56,877 bases of DNA from Sphingomonas sanguinis (GTDB lineage: Bacteria; Pseudomonadota; Alphaproteobacteria; Sphingomonadales; Sphingomonadaceae): NCBI RefSeq assembly GCF_001476905.1, contig NZ_LDTE01000112.1, positions 1 through 56,877 on the forward strand. The letters run 5' to 3'. The notes under the pieces are model-generated. The model was not told where the DNA came from. It saw nothing but the letters and a program-made list of their open reading frames with translations, and did not search any database. This document shows, piece by piece, positions 9,446-18,168 of the stretch. A program made the position numbers and the translations under genes. How positions within the stretch are numbered: position 1 is the first letter of the stretch; every line of letters begins with the position of its first letter.

Positions 9446-10957
9446 TTATTTCTTCTTCAGGAGATTCTCGAAGCCGGGGGGCAGCTTGGGCATGCCGTCG
9501 GGCAGCTTGCCGCCGCCCATGCCGCCACCGGGCAGGCCGTTGCTGCCCGCCTTGTTGAGCATGTCGCCCATCTGCGGACCGCCCAGCGCATTGCCCAGAC
9601 CGCCAAGGCCGCCCTTGCCGAGCATGGCCATCATGCCCTTGATGCCGCCCATCTTCTTGATCTTCTTCATCGCCGTGGACATTTCCTGATGCATCTTCAG
9701 GAGCTTGTTCACGTCCTGCACCGTGGTGCCCGAACCCTTGGCAATGCGGATCTTGCGCTTGGCGTTGACCAGTTCGGGCTTGGTGCGCTCCTTGGGCGTC
9801 ATCGAAGTGATGATCGCATCCATGCGGAGCAGGATCTTGTCGCCACCGGCATCGTTGAGCGCGTTCTGCGCCTTCTTCATGCCCGGCATCATGCCCGCCA
9901 GCGCACCCAGCCCGCCCATGCGGCGCATCTGGGCCAGCTGGCCGCGCAGGTCGTTCAGGTCGAACTGACCCTTGGCCATTTTCATGGCCATGCGCTCGGC
10001 ATCTTCCTGCTGGATCGTCTCGGCGGCGCGCTCGACCAGCGACACGACGTCGCCCATGCCGAGGATACGACCCGCGACACGCTCTGGATGGAAGGCCTCC
10101 AGCGCGTCCATCTTTTCGCCGACACCGGCGAACTTGATGGGCTTACCGGTGACGGCGCGCATCGACAGCGCCGCACCACCGCGCGCATCGCCGTCCATGC
10201 GGGTCAGCACGACGCCGGTCAGCGGCACCTGTTCCGAGAAGCTGGTCGCGACGTTCACCGCGTCCTGACCGGTCAGCGAGTCGACGACGAGCAGGATTTC
10301 CTGGGGCTGGGCGATTTCCGCCACCGCCTTCATCTCGTCCATCAACGCCTGGTCGACGTGCAGACGACCGGCGGTGTCGAGCATCAGGACGTCATAGCCC
10401 TGGAGCTTGGCCGCCTGCATCGCGCGACGCGCGATCTCGACCGGCTGCTGTCCGGCGATGATCGGCAGGGTCGACACCTCGACCTGGGTGCCCAGCGTCG
10501 CCAGCTGCTCCTGCGCGGCGGGGCGATTGACGTCGAGCGACGCCATCAGCACCTTCTTGCGATCACGGCCCATCGCCCCGCTCGACAGGCGGCGGGCGAT
10601 CTTGGCGGTGGTCGTGGTCTTACCCGAACCCTGAAGACCGACCATCATCACGACGGCGGGCGGGGTGACGTCGAGCAGCAACTCGCTGGCATCGGCGCCC
10701 AGCATCGCGACCAGCGCGTCATGAACGATCTTGACGACCTGCTGGCCCGGCGTGATCGAACGCAGGACGTTCTGGCCGATCGCCTGTTCGGTGACCTTGT
10801 CGACGAAGTCGCGCGCGACGGGCAGCGCGACGTCGGCTTCCAGCAGGGCCACGCGCACTTCGCGCATCGCGGTGCGGACATCCGCCTCGGTCAGCGCGCC
10901 ACGGCCGCGAAGGCGGTCGAATACGCCGCCAAGCCGATCGCTCAAGCTGTCGAACAT
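9446..10957 (-). CDS. ffh: Signal recognition particle protein Ffh (SRP54)
   Basis: Ffh (503 aa) binds the SRP RNA (encoded at 41873 in this window) and signal sequences, and docks with FtsY. The N domain is followed by the GTPase G domain with P-loop GLQGSGKTTTTAKIA, DTAGRLHVD and TRMDGDARGGAALS. The methionine-rich M domain then carries GALAGMMPGMKKAQNAL and the RNA-binding TPKERTKPELVNAKRKIRIAKGSG. The tail is Gly/Met/Pro-rich. The length is a little above E. coli Ffh because of this tail. It starts the ffh-rpsP-rimM strand group; its promoter should lie in 10958-11199. Confidence 0.97.
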   Translation of the reverse strand: MFDSLSDRLGGVFDRLRGRGALTEADVRTAMREVRVALLEADVALPVARDFVDKVTEQAIGQNVLRSITPGQQVVKIVHDALVAMLGADASELLLDVTPPAVVMMVGLQGSGKTTTTAKIARRLSSGAMGRDRKKVLMASLDVNRPAAQEQLATLGTQVEVSTLPIIAGQQPVEIARRAMQAAKLQGYDVLMLDTAGRLHVDQALMDEMKAVAEIAQPQEILLVVDSLTGQDAVNVATSFSEQVPLTGVVLTRMDGDARGGAALSMRAVTGKPIKFAGVGEKMDALEAFHPERVAGRILGMGDVVSLVERAAETIQQEDAERMAMKMAKGQFDLNDLRGQLAQMRRMGGLGALAGMMPGMKKAQNALNDAGGDKILLRMDAIITSMTPKERTKPELVNAKRKIRIAKGSGTTVQDVNKLLKMHQEMSTAMKKIKKMGGIKGMMAMLGKGGLGGLGNALGGPQMGDMLNKAGSNGLPGGGMGGGKLPDGMPKLPPGFENLLKKK

Positions 10958-11199
10958 CGCCTCACCTCGTCAAACCCGGCCCGGAAATTCCGGCCCAAAA
11001 ACTCGTGTCGTACCGCCAAACGCAAAAGCGCCGGCGGGCGAAACCTCGCCGGCCAGCGTGCACCCTCGGGCGCTTCACCTTCACATTCCGAAACGGAACT
11101 TGGGCGCGCTCTTATGGGAAAATGCGGGTGGACGCAAGCAGAACGCGGCCCGGCGCGACGTTAACTTTTTGTATACTGCTGACATGCGACCGATCGGTC

Positions 11200-12744
11200 A
11201 TGCCCGGCACGCCCCAGACCGCGTCCAACTCGCCTGCGTCCGCTCGCCTTTTTGGCGTCGCGGCGGCGGGGGGCACCTTGTTGCTGGCCGCTGCGATCCT
11301 TTTGATCGAGCTGGGCTTCGATCTGCCCGCCAAGATATTGCTGTTTGCGACCGCAACCGCCTCGACCATCGTCTATTCGCGACTGCCCGCACTGCGCCTT
11401 TCCCGCACGCCAGAGCCCGAGCAGCGCGATCCGCTGACCGGCCTTTCCAACCGTCGCCATTTCCACGAAGCGGGCCAGGCGATGATCGGCAACGGACAGC
11501 GACGCCAGCGCGGTATCGCGCTGCTGCTGGTCGATATCGACCGATTCCGCGCCATTGCCGGATCGTTCGGCCATGAGGCGGGCGATACGCTGCTCCAGCA
11601 TGTCGCCAAGACCATTCGCGGCGAAGCCCCGTCCGAAGCGATCGTCGCCCGGTTCGAGGGCGATTGCTTCGGCTGCCTCCTGCCCTTCGATCCGCGCGGG
11701 CGCGACCGGATCGAGCGGCTGGCCGACCGGCTGGCGATCCGACTGGGTCAGCCCATCCGCCTGGCCGATCAGGATTTCTCGCCCCGCGCCACCATCGCGC
11801 TGACCCGGATCGACGACGGGTCGGCGACGATCGACCAGCTGGTCCGCCAGGCCGACCTGGCCCTGATCGCCGCCAAGACGCGCGGCGATGGCCGTCCGCT
11901 GTCGTTCACGCCCGCCCTCGAAGAGGCGATGGCCGAGCGCAACGCGATCATCACCGACCTGCGCGCTGCCCTGGCGCAGGGCGATATCCGACCCCGGTTC
12001 GAGGCCCAGATCGATCTGGGCACCGGGCGGCTGACCGGTTTCGAGGTGTCGGGCCACTGGGATCACCCGACGCTGGGCGCGATGGCGGCCGACCGTTTCA
12101 TGCCGATCGCCGAGGCCTGCGGCCTGTCGGGCGAGGTATCGCTGTCGCTGATGCGGCAGGCGATGGCGGCGGCGCGCGACTGGGACCCGTCGATCACCCT
12201 GTCCGTGCCCCTCGCCGCCTCGCAATTCCAGGACGCCTGGCTTGCGCAAAAGGTCATCAAGACGCTGACCGAATGCGGCTTCCCGGCGCATCGGCTGGAA
12301 ATCGAGATCACCGAGAATGCGCTGTTCGCCAATCTGGCGCTGGCCCAGTCGATCGTCGTCAGCCTAAAGAATCAGGGCATCGGCCTGGCGCTCGACGATT
12401 TCGGCAGCGGCTATTCCAGCCTGGCCCATTTGCGCGCCCTGCCCTTCGATCGGGTGCGGATAGACCCGACCTTCATTCACTCCATGGCCGCCGATCCCGA
12501 TAGCGGGGCCATCGTCGCCGCGATCGTCCAGCTGGGTGACAGCCTGCACCTGCCGATCGCCGCCAAGGGCGTGGACCATGCCCAGATCGATGCCCGGCTG
12601 CGCGATATCGGCTGCTCGCATGGCCAAGGGCCGTTCTATGGCCCCACGCTCGACCTGGGGCAGGTGCGTCAGTTGCTCGCCGAGAAGCGCCTGCTCGTCG
12701 GAGCCAAGGCGACCACAATCACCAGCCCGCGTCTGGCCGTTTGA
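11200..12744 (+). CDS. Membrane GGDEF-EAL protein with degenerate active sites
   Basis: The 514-residue protein has two membrane helices (about 16-38 and 43-60), a GGDEF domain starting at DPLTGLSNRRHF, and an EAL domain. These folds make or degrade cyclic di-GMP, but most catalytic residues are altered. The GGDEF signature is EGDCF (153-157). EAL reads EVS at 282-284. The metal-binding Asn is replaced by Pro337, the catalytic Lys in KID is Arg420, and the later Glu is Lys456. The DDFGSGYSSL loop at 399-408 is intact. It is therefore probably a c-di-GMP effector or scaffold. The ATG at 11200 gives a clean N-terminus. Its last 26 bp overlap the convergent DUF924 gene. Confidence 0.85.
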   Translation: MPGTPQTASNSPASARLFGVAAAGGTLLLAAAILLIELGFDLPAKILLFATATASTIVYSRLPALRLSRTPEPEQRDPLTGLSNRRHFHEAGQAMIGNGQRRQRGIALLLVDIDRFRAIAGSFGHEAGDTLLQHVAKTIRGEAPSEAIVARFEGDCFGCLLPFDPRGRDRIERLADRLAIRLGQPIRLADQDFSPRATIALTRIDDGSATIDQLVRQADLALIAAKTRGDGRPLSFTPALEEAMAERNAIITDLRAALAQGDIRPRFEAQIDLGTGRLTGFEVSGHWDHPTLGAMAADRFMPIAEACGLSGEVSLSLMRQAMAAARDWDPSITLSVPLAASQFQDAWLAQKVIKTLTECGFPAHRLEIEITENALFANLALAQSIVVSLKNQGIGLALDDFGSGYSSLAHLRALPFDRVRIDPTFIHSMAADPDSGAIVAAIVQLGDSLHLPIAAKGVDHAQIDARLRDIGCSHGQGPFYGPTLDLGQVRQLLAEKRLLVGAKATTITSPRLAV

Positions 12745-13294
12745 GATAGTCGCGCTCGGCGTCGGTCGACGCCCGGCCCAGCACGGCGTTCCGGCTGGGA
12801 TAGCGGCCATATTGCCGGATGACATCCCGATGATCGCGCGCGAAAGCCAGATTGTCCTCCCGGCCCAGCTCGGCGAACTTGGCAACGCTCAGGTCCTGCA
12901 TCGCACGCGACTCGGCGTGCATCAGCGGCATGTAGACAAAGGCCAGCCGCTCGGGCGGATAGCGATCCTCCCACCCCGCATCGATCGCGCACAGACACAG
13001 CTCCAGCGCGAGCGGATCGGCGGCATATGCCTGTGCGCTGTCGCGGTGCAGGTTGCGCGAAAACTGGTCGAGCAGCAGGATCGCGGCCAACAGCGTGTCG
13101 GGATCGTCGCGCCATCCGATCGCCTCGGTCGCCAGCACCTGATCGCGCAGGGTGCCGAACCGCTCCGCGATTTCCCGGTCGAGCGCGTCGTCCTTCGCAA
13201 AATGCTGGTCGGGTGCCAATCCGAACCAGAAGTCCAGCACAGTCTGCGCGTGCGCGTGGACTTGTGCCTCATCCATCCCTAGATCGGCGGTCAT
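12719..13294 (-). CDS. DUF924 family protein
   Basis: The 191-residue protein matches the DUF924 family: VLDFWFGLAPDQHFAKDDALD, LLAAILLLDQFSRNLHR and FVYMPLMHAES are the recurring landmarks. It is helical (TPR-like fold) and cytoplasmic, and its function is unknown. The ATG at 13294 shares bases with the divergent mtaB ATG at 13293; the in-frame ATG at 13276 (MDEAQVHAH) is an equally good start and would separate the two. The 3' end overlaps the GGDEF-EAL gene. Confidence 0.85.
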   Translation of the reverse strand: MTADLGMDEAQVHAHAQTVLDFWFGLAPDQHFAKDDALDREIAERFGTLRDQVLATEAIGWRDDPDTLLAAILLLDQFSRNLHRDSAQAYAADPLALELCLCAIDAGWEDRYPPERLAFVYMPLMHAESRAMQDLSVAKFAELGREDNLAFARDHRDVIRQYGRYPSRNAVLGRASTDAERDYLKRPDAGW

Positions 13295-14537
13295 GTCGTC
13301 CCTCCCTGGCCCCGAGATTATCAGTCTGGGCTGTCGCCTCAACATCGCCGAAAGCGAAACGATCCGCGCGCTCGCCGCGGACCGGGCGGACATGGTCGTC
13401 ATCAACAGTTGCGCCGTCACCAACGAAGCCATCAAGCAGACCCGCGCCGCGATCCGCCGCGCGGCCAAGGCACGGCCCGACGCCCAGATCGTCGTGACCG
13501 GCTGTGCGGCCCAGATCGACCCGGCCAGCTTCGCCGCCATGCCCGAGGTCGCGCGCGTGCTGGGCAATGCCGACAAGCTGCGCCCCGAAAGCTGGGCCTC
13601 GGTCGAGCCGATGCTGGTCACCGACCTGTCGCGGGTGGTCGACACCGCGCCGCACCTCGCCGCCGCCTTTGCGGGCCATGCGCGGGCCTTTGTCGAGGTG
13701 CAGAATGGCTGTGACCACTCCTGCACCTTCTGTATCATCCCGACCGGGCGCGGCCCCAGCCGCTCGGTGCCCGCTGGCCTCGTGATCGACCGCATTACCC
13801 GCGCGGTCGAACTGGGACACCGGGAAGTGGTACTGACCGGCGTCGACCTGACCAGCTATGGCCATGACCTGCCCAGCGCGCCCAGCCTGGGCCAGTTGGT
13901 CGAGCGTATCCTGACCCATGTCCCCGCCCTCCCCCGCCTGCGCCTGTCCTCGCTGGACTCGATCGAGATCGACGACCGGCTGTTCGAACTGGTGACGGGA
14001 GAAGCGCGGGTGATGCCGCACCTCCATCTCTCGCTGCAGGCGGGCAACGACCTGATCCTGAAGCGGATGAAGCGTCGCCACAGCCGCGCGCAATCGGTCG
14101 CCATCGTCGAACGGCTGCTGACCGCCCGGCCGGAGATCGCGATCGGGGCGGACCTGATCGCGGGCTTCCCGACCGAGGACGATGCGATGGCGGCGGACAC
14201 GTTGGCGCTAATCGACGACGCGCAGATCGTCCACGCGCATATCTTTCCCTATTCGGCGCGCGACCGCACCCCCGCCGCGCGGATGCCGCAGGTGCCGCAC
14301 CCCATTCGCCGCGAACGGGCAACTGCCTTGCGCGAGGCCGCCGCGCGCCGCCGTCGCGACTGGCTGGCGACGCAGGTCGGCCGGACCCGCGACGTGCTGG
14401 TCGAGCGACCCGGCACGCGCGGCCATGCCCCCGACTTCGCCGACATTCATTTTACCCCCGCCACCGAACCGGGCCGCATCGCCCGCGTTCGGGTCACGGC
14501 GGCGACCGAAACCCATCTGATCGGACAATTGGCATGA
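13293..14537 (+). CDS. mtaB: tRNA t6A37 methylthiotransferase MtaB
   Basis: MtaB (414 aa) is a radical-SAM enzyme that converts t6A37 to ms2t6A in ANN-decoding tRNAs. The N-terminal UPF0004 domain shows the cysteines of SLGCRLN, NSCAVT and TGCAAQ. The radical-SAM cluster motif is NGCDHSCTFCIIPTGRG, and a TRAM-like C-terminus closes the protein. It begins exactly at the divergent DUF924 start, so its promoter must lie inside that gene. Its stop overlaps the ftsY ATG (ATGA, 14534-14537), so the two are translationally coupled. Confidence 0.95.
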   Translation: MSSLPGPEIISLGCRLNIAESETIRALAADRADMVVINSCAVTNEAIKQTRAAIRRAAKARPDAQIVVTGCAAQIDPASFAAMPEVARVLGNADKLRPESWASVEPMLVTDLSRVVDTAPHLAAAFAGHARAFVEVQNGCDHSCTFCIIPTGRGPSRSVPAGLVIDRITRAVELGHREVVLTGVDLTSYGHDLPSAPSLGQLVERILTHVPALPRLRLSSLDSIEIDDRLFELVTGEARVMPHLHLSLQAGNDLILKRMKRRHSRAQSVAIVERLLTARPEIAIGADLIAGFPTEDDAMAADTLALIDDAQIVHAHIFPYSARDRTPAARMPQVPHPIRRERATALREAAARRRRDWLATQVGRTRDVLVERPGTRGHAPDFADIHFTPATEPGRIARVRVTAATETHLIGQLA

Positions 14538-15469
14538 GTTCTTCCTCCTCCTGGCACGACAAGCTGCTCGGCGGTTTCCGTCGCACCTCGGACCGGCTGG
14601 TCGGCAATCTGGCGGGCCTGGGCACCGCTCGGCTCGACGAGGGCACGCTGGACGAGATCGAGGAAGCGCTGATCGCCTCCGACCTGGGGCCCGAAACGGC
14701 GAGCCATATCCGTACTCGCCTGGCCGAGGGCAGCTTCGAGCGGAACATGGAGGATCTCGGCATCCGCCTGGTCGTCGCCGAGGAGGTCGAGAAGGCGCTC
14801 GCCAAGGTCGCGACCCCACTGGAGATCGACGCCTTTCCCCGGCCTCAGGTGATCCTGGTCATCGGCGTCAACGGGTCGGGCAAGACGACGACCATCGCCA
14901 AGCTCGCGCATCTGTTCATGGAGCAGGATTACGGCGTGATGCTGGCGGCGGGCGACACCTTCCGCGCCGCCGCCATCGGACAGCTCGCCACCTGGGCCGA
15001 GCGGGTCGGCGTGCCGATCGTGTCGGGCAAGGAAGGCGGCGACGCCGCGGGCATCGTCTATGAGGCGGTGAAGCAGGCGACCGCGACCGGCATCGACGTG
15101 CTGATCGTTGACACCGCCGGACGCCTTCAGAACAAGCGCGAGTTGATGGACGAGTTGTCCAAGATCCGCCGCGTGCTGGGCCGCCTGAACCCGGAAGCGC
15201 CGCATGACATCCTGCTGGTGCTCGATGCCACCACCGGCCAGAACGCGCTCAACCAGATCGAGGTATTCAAGGACGTGGCCGGCGTCACCGGGCTGGTCAT
15301 GACCAAGCTGGACGGCACCGCGCGCGGCGGCGTGCTGGTCGCCGCGGCCGAGAAATACGGCCTGCCCATCCACGCCATCGGCGTCGGCGAGGGCATGACC
15401 GACCTGCGCCCCTTCGACGCCAATGAAGTCAGCCGCATCATCGCCGGCATCGAGGGAGGCCGGAAGTGA
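14534..15469 (+). CDS. ftsY: Signal recognition particle receptor FtsY
   Basis: FtsY (311 aa) is the membrane-associated SRP GTPase that receives ribosomes from Ffh. It has the NG domain with P-loop GVNGSGKTTTIAKLA, GDTFRAAAIGQL, DTAGRLQNK and TKLDGTARGGVL. The acidic N-terminal A domain of the E. coli protein is nearly absent, as in other alphaproteobacteria. It overlaps mtaB by 4 bp and yciB by 4 bp, forming a tight mtaB-ftsY-yciB operon. Confidence 0.97.
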   Translation: MSSSSSWHDKLLGGFRRTSDRLVGNLAGLGTARLDEGTLDEIEEALIASDLGPETASHIRTRLAEGSFERNMEDLGIRLVVAEEVEKALAKVATPLEIDAFPRPQVILVIGVNGSGKTTTIAKLAHLFMEQDYGVMLAAGDTFRAAAIGQLATWAERVGVPIVSGKEGGDAAGIVYEAVKQATATGIDVLIVDTAGRLQNKRELMDELSKIRRVLGRLNPEAPHDILLVLDATTGQNALNQIEVFKDVAGVTGLVMTKLDGTARGGVLVAAAEKYGLPIHAIGVGEGMTDLRPFDANEVSRIIAGIEGGRK

Positions 15470-16083
15470 GCATCGCCCCCAAGACAGAAGCCGGTCCCGG
15501 CCTGAAGGCGGGCATCGAATACGGCCCGCTGGTCCTGTTCTTCGCGGTCAATTTCCTCGCGCCGATGGGACCGCTGACCCGCGTGTTGGTCGCGACCGGC
15601 GTCTTCATGGCCGCGACCGTGGTGGCGATGATCGTCAGCAAGGTGAAGCTGGGCCGCATCTCGCCGATGCTGTGGCTGTCGGGCATCCTGGTCGTCGTGT
15701 TCGGCGGCCTGACCCTGTATTTTCACGACGAGCGCTTCATCAAGATGAAGCCGACCATCGTCTATGCCATGTTCTCGGCCCTGCTGTTCTTCGGCTTGGT
15801 GACCGGACGACCGCTGATCCAGATGGTGCTGGGCAATGTCTATCCGGGGCTGACCGAGCTGGGCTGGCGCAAGCTGACGCGCAACTGGGCGTGCTTCTTC
15901 GCCTTCATGGCGGTGCTGAACGAAGCGGTATGGCGCAATTCCAGCTGGGATTTCTGGGTCGGCTTCAAGCTGTGGGGCGCGATGCCGCTGACGCTGGGTT
16001 TCGCCATCGCGAATATCCCGATGCTGTTGAAGAACGGGCTGAACGCGGACGCCGCCAAGGTCGACGAACCGCCGGTGGAGTGA
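15466..16083 (+). CDS. yciB: YciB/IspZ inner-membrane septation protein
   Basis: The 205-residue protein has about five membrane helices and the YciB landmarks FIKMKPTIVYAMFSALLFFGL, GWRKLTRNWACFFAFMAVLNE and WDFWVGFKLWG. This family is linked to cell-envelope synthesis and division. The GTG start at 15466 overlaps the ftsY stop as GTGA. It is the last gene of the operon and is followed directly by an inverted-repeat element. Confidence 0.9.
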   Translation: MSIAPKTEAGPGLKAGIEYGPLVLFFAVNFLAPMGPLTRVLVATGVFMAATVVAMIVSKVKLGRISPMLWLSGILVVVFGGLTLYFHDERFIKMKPTIVYAMFSALLFFGLVTGRPLIQMVLGNVYPGLTELGWRKLTRNWACFFAFMAVLNEAVWRNSSWDFWVGFKLWGAMPLTLGFAIANIPMLLKNGLNADAAKVDEPPVE

Positions 16084-16084
16084 C

Positions 16085-16217
16085 GATCCTCCCCGGCACG
16101 GGGAGGGGGACCGCCGCGAAGCGGCGGTGGAGGGGGCGTGCCGCGAAGGACGACCTATGCGGAAGCCCCCCTCCGTCAGGGCTGACGCCCTGCCACCTCC
16201 CCGTGCCGGGGAGGATC
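16085..16217. repeat. 133-bp MITE-like inverted repeat element
   Basis: The ends are perfect 22-bp inverted repeats, GATCCTCCCCGGCACGGGG at the left and its complement at the right. The interior holds a second palindrome, ACCGCCGC-GAA-GCGGCGGT. It starts 2 bp after the yciB stop and encodes no protein. The family differs from the CCCTCCCGC repeats in the window. It could form a very long hairpin in RNA and act as a terminator or stability element. Confidence 0.8.
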
Positions 16218-16250
16218 AAAAAAAGGGCGGCCCCGTGGGAGCCGCCCTTT
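16218..16250 (-). terminator. Terminator of sodB (possibly bidirectional)
   Basis: AAAGGGCGGC pairs with GCCGCCCTTT around a 9-nt loop, and on the minus strand it is followed by a run of seven T. It ends the sodB transcript and may also stop readthrough from yciB. Confidence 0.85.
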
Positions 16251-16279
16251 CTGGTATCCGAAACCGGACGTGCGCGAAA

Positions 16280-16891
16280 TTATGCGACCGCCGCCTCGTA
16301 CCGGCGACCAGCCTCGTCCCAGTTCACGACGTCCCACCAAGCCTTCAGATAGCCCGGACGATCGTTCATATAGGTCAGGTAATAGGCGTGCTCCCACACG
16401 TCGTTCCCCAGGATCGGCGTGCCCTTGTCGGCGACGACGTCCATCAGGGGGTTGTCCTGGTTCGGGGTCGAGGTGACCTTCAGCTTGCCCTCGGCATCCG
16501 CGATCACCCAGGCCCAGCCCGAACCGAACTGGCCCGCGCCCTTGGTGTTGAACTCTTCCTTCAGCTTGTCGAGACCGCCAAACGCCTCGATCGCCTCGGC
16601 CAGCTTGCCCGAGGGCTGGGTCGTGCCGGGCTTGGTCATGATCTTCCAGAAGAAGTCATGGTTCCAGAAGCCGCCGCCATTGTTGCGGACGGCCGCGGGG
16701 GCCGACGAGATGTTCGCCAGGATGTCCTCGATCGACTTGCCCTGCAGCGACGTGTCGGCAGCAACCGCCTCGTTCAGCTTGTTGGTATAGGCGGCATGAT
16801 GCTTGTCATGGTGGAAGGTCATCGTCTCCTTGGAGATGACCGGCTCCAGCGCGTCATAGTCATACGGAAGGGGTGGCAGTTCGAAAGCCAT
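16280..16891 (-). CDS. sodB: Iron/manganese superoxide dismutase
   Basis: This 203-residue enzyme dismutates superoxide in the cytoplasm. Metal ligands are visible as H27 in TFHHDKHHAAY, His in NHDFFW, and Asp/His in DVWEHAYYLTY. The sequence GGGFWNHDFFW and FGSGWAWV fit the iron-type SodB group better than the manganese type. The start MAFELPPLPYDYDALEP at 16891 is the family standard. It is monocistronic, with its own terminator. Confidence 0.95.
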   Translation of the reverse strand: MAFELPPLPYDYDALEPVISKETMTFHHDKHHAAYTNKLNEAVAADTSLQGKSIEDILANISSAPAAVRNNGGGFWNHDFFWKIMTKPGTTQPSGKLAEAIEAFGGLDKLKEEFNTKGAGQFGSGWAWVIADAEGKLKVTSTPNQDNPLMDVVADKGTPILGNDVWEHAYYLTYMNDRPGYLKAWWDVVNWDEAGRRYEAAVA

Positions 16892-16956
16892 CGTCAATGC
16901 TCCTTTGGGTTTGCCTGTGGCAACGCCGAGCACCCCAAATGGCTCCCAAAAGGCGG

Positions 16957-17994
16957 TTACGCAACCGTTCCGATCAGATCGTGGCGACGAAGCGCGTGAC
17001 GGAGCTGGTCATAGCTCAATCCCAACGACTCGGCCGTGGTCCGCTGGTTGAAACGATTCTCGGCCAGCGCCTTGGTCAACAGCTCGCGCTCGAACCGGGC
17101 GACGCGCGACTTGAAGTCGGACGGGCCGACGTCGCAGGCCGCCACTTCGTCGCCATCGCTGACCGGCCCGGGTGCGCCGACCTGTTCGCTTTTCGCGGCG
17201 GCGGGCGACTGGCCTTGCGGTCGATAGGGCGAGCGGAAGGGGTCGATCTCGATCGCGTCCACCGGCCCTTCCCGGTCCCAGCGATAGACCGCACGCTCGA
17301 CCACATTGCGCAGCTCGCGGACATTGCCGGGCCAGCGATGCTCCATCAGCGCATCGGTCGCCGCCGCGCCGAAGCCCGGCCAATCCTCCCAGCCGATCTC
17401 GGCGGCCATACGCCGCCCGAAATGATTGGCGAGGACCATGATGTCGCTCTTGCGCGCCCGGAGCGGCGGCAAGGTCACGACCTCGAAACACAGCCGGTCG
17501 AGCAGGTCGGCACGGAACTGATGCGCGGCGACCTTGTCGGGCAAATGCTCGTTGGTCGCCGCGACGATACGAACGTCGACGCGAAGCGGCCTCGACGAGC
17601 CGATCCGCGTCACCTCGCCATATTCGACCGCGCGCAGCAGCCGGTCCTGCGCCGCCATCGACAGCGTGCCGAGTTCGTCGAGGAACAACGTGCCCCCGCT
17701 CGCCTCCTCGAACCGTCCCGCCCGCGCCTTGGTCGCGCCGGTAAAGGCGCCAGCCTCATGGCCGAACAGCTCGGCCTCGATCAGCGTTTCGGGAAGGGCG
17801 GCGCAGTTCATGACGACCAGCGGCTGGTCCCAGCGCCCGCTCAGGCGGTGGAGGCGTTCGGCGACCAGTTCCTTGCCGGTCCCACGCTCGCCGATGACCA
17901 GCACCGGGCGGTCGAGCGCGGCGGCACGGCTGGCCCTTTCCAGCGCATCTAGAAAGGCCCCCGACTGGCCGATGACCTGACTTGTCCGCTCCAT
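16957..17994 (-). CDS. pspF: Sigma-54 activator PspF
   Basis: The 345-residue protein is a bacterial enhancer-binding protein without a receiver domain, as in PspF. The AAA+ domain has Walker A GERGTGKE (35-42), the sigma-54 contact loop GAFTGA (82-87), GTLFLDELG, and the arginine-finger region. The C-terminal Fis-type helix-turn-helix includes FNQRTTAESLGLSYDQLRHAL. It is divergent from the psp operon, whose promoter has a sigma-54 consensus. In known systems PspA inhibits PspF until envelope stress frees it. The start at 17994 (MERTSQVIGQSGAFLDAL) is preferred over an ATG 36 bases upstream. Confidence 0.93.
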   Translation of the reverse strand: MERTSQVIGQSGAFLDALERASRAAALDRPVLVIGERGTGKELVAERLHRLSGRWDQPLVVMNCAALPETLIEAELFGHEAGAFTGATKARAGRFEEASGGTLFLDELGTLSMAAQDRLLRAVEYGEVTRIGSSRPLRVDVRIVAATNEHLPDKVAAHQFRADLLDRLCFEVVTLPPLRARKSDIMVLANHFGRRMAAEIGWEDWPGFGAAATDALMEHRWPGNVRELRNVVERAVYRWDREGPVDAIEIDPFRSPYRPQGQSPAAAKSEQVGAPGPVSDGDEVAACDVGPSDFKSRVARFERELLTKALAENRFNQRTTAESLGLSYDQLRHALRRHDLIGTVA

Positions 17995-18093
17995 TCCCAA
18001 CAGGTGGCGGATTTTCCCAACGCTTGGCAAGAGTGCAATCGTTCGACTACCGCAACTATTTCACAAATCATTGATTTTACATCATTTTCAAAA

Positions 18094-18110
18094 TTGGCAC
18101 GCCCCCTGCA
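18094..18110 (+). promoter_or_regulatory. Sigma-54 promoter of the psp operon
   Basis: TTGGCACGCCCCCTGCA fits the -24/-12 consensus, with GG and GC exactly 12 bases apart. It lies 59 bp before the first operon gene. The AT-rich stretch upstream (18050-18093) is suitable for integration host factor and PspF binding, though no specific site was identified. Confidence 0.88.
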
Positions 18111-18168
18111 ATGCTATCGACATCCCGCCAACGAGCGGACCGACATAAGAATTCAGGGAGTTTTCACC

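Noticed and set aside
9206..11164. 652-codon open frame on the plus strand
   Set aside because: It is antisense to rpsP and ffh and encodes a His/Arg/Ala-rich sequence without domains.
11161..11183. TATACT-containing promoter directly before the GGDEF-EAL gene
   Set aside because: A suitable -35 hexamer at the right spacing was not found, so the site was not listed.
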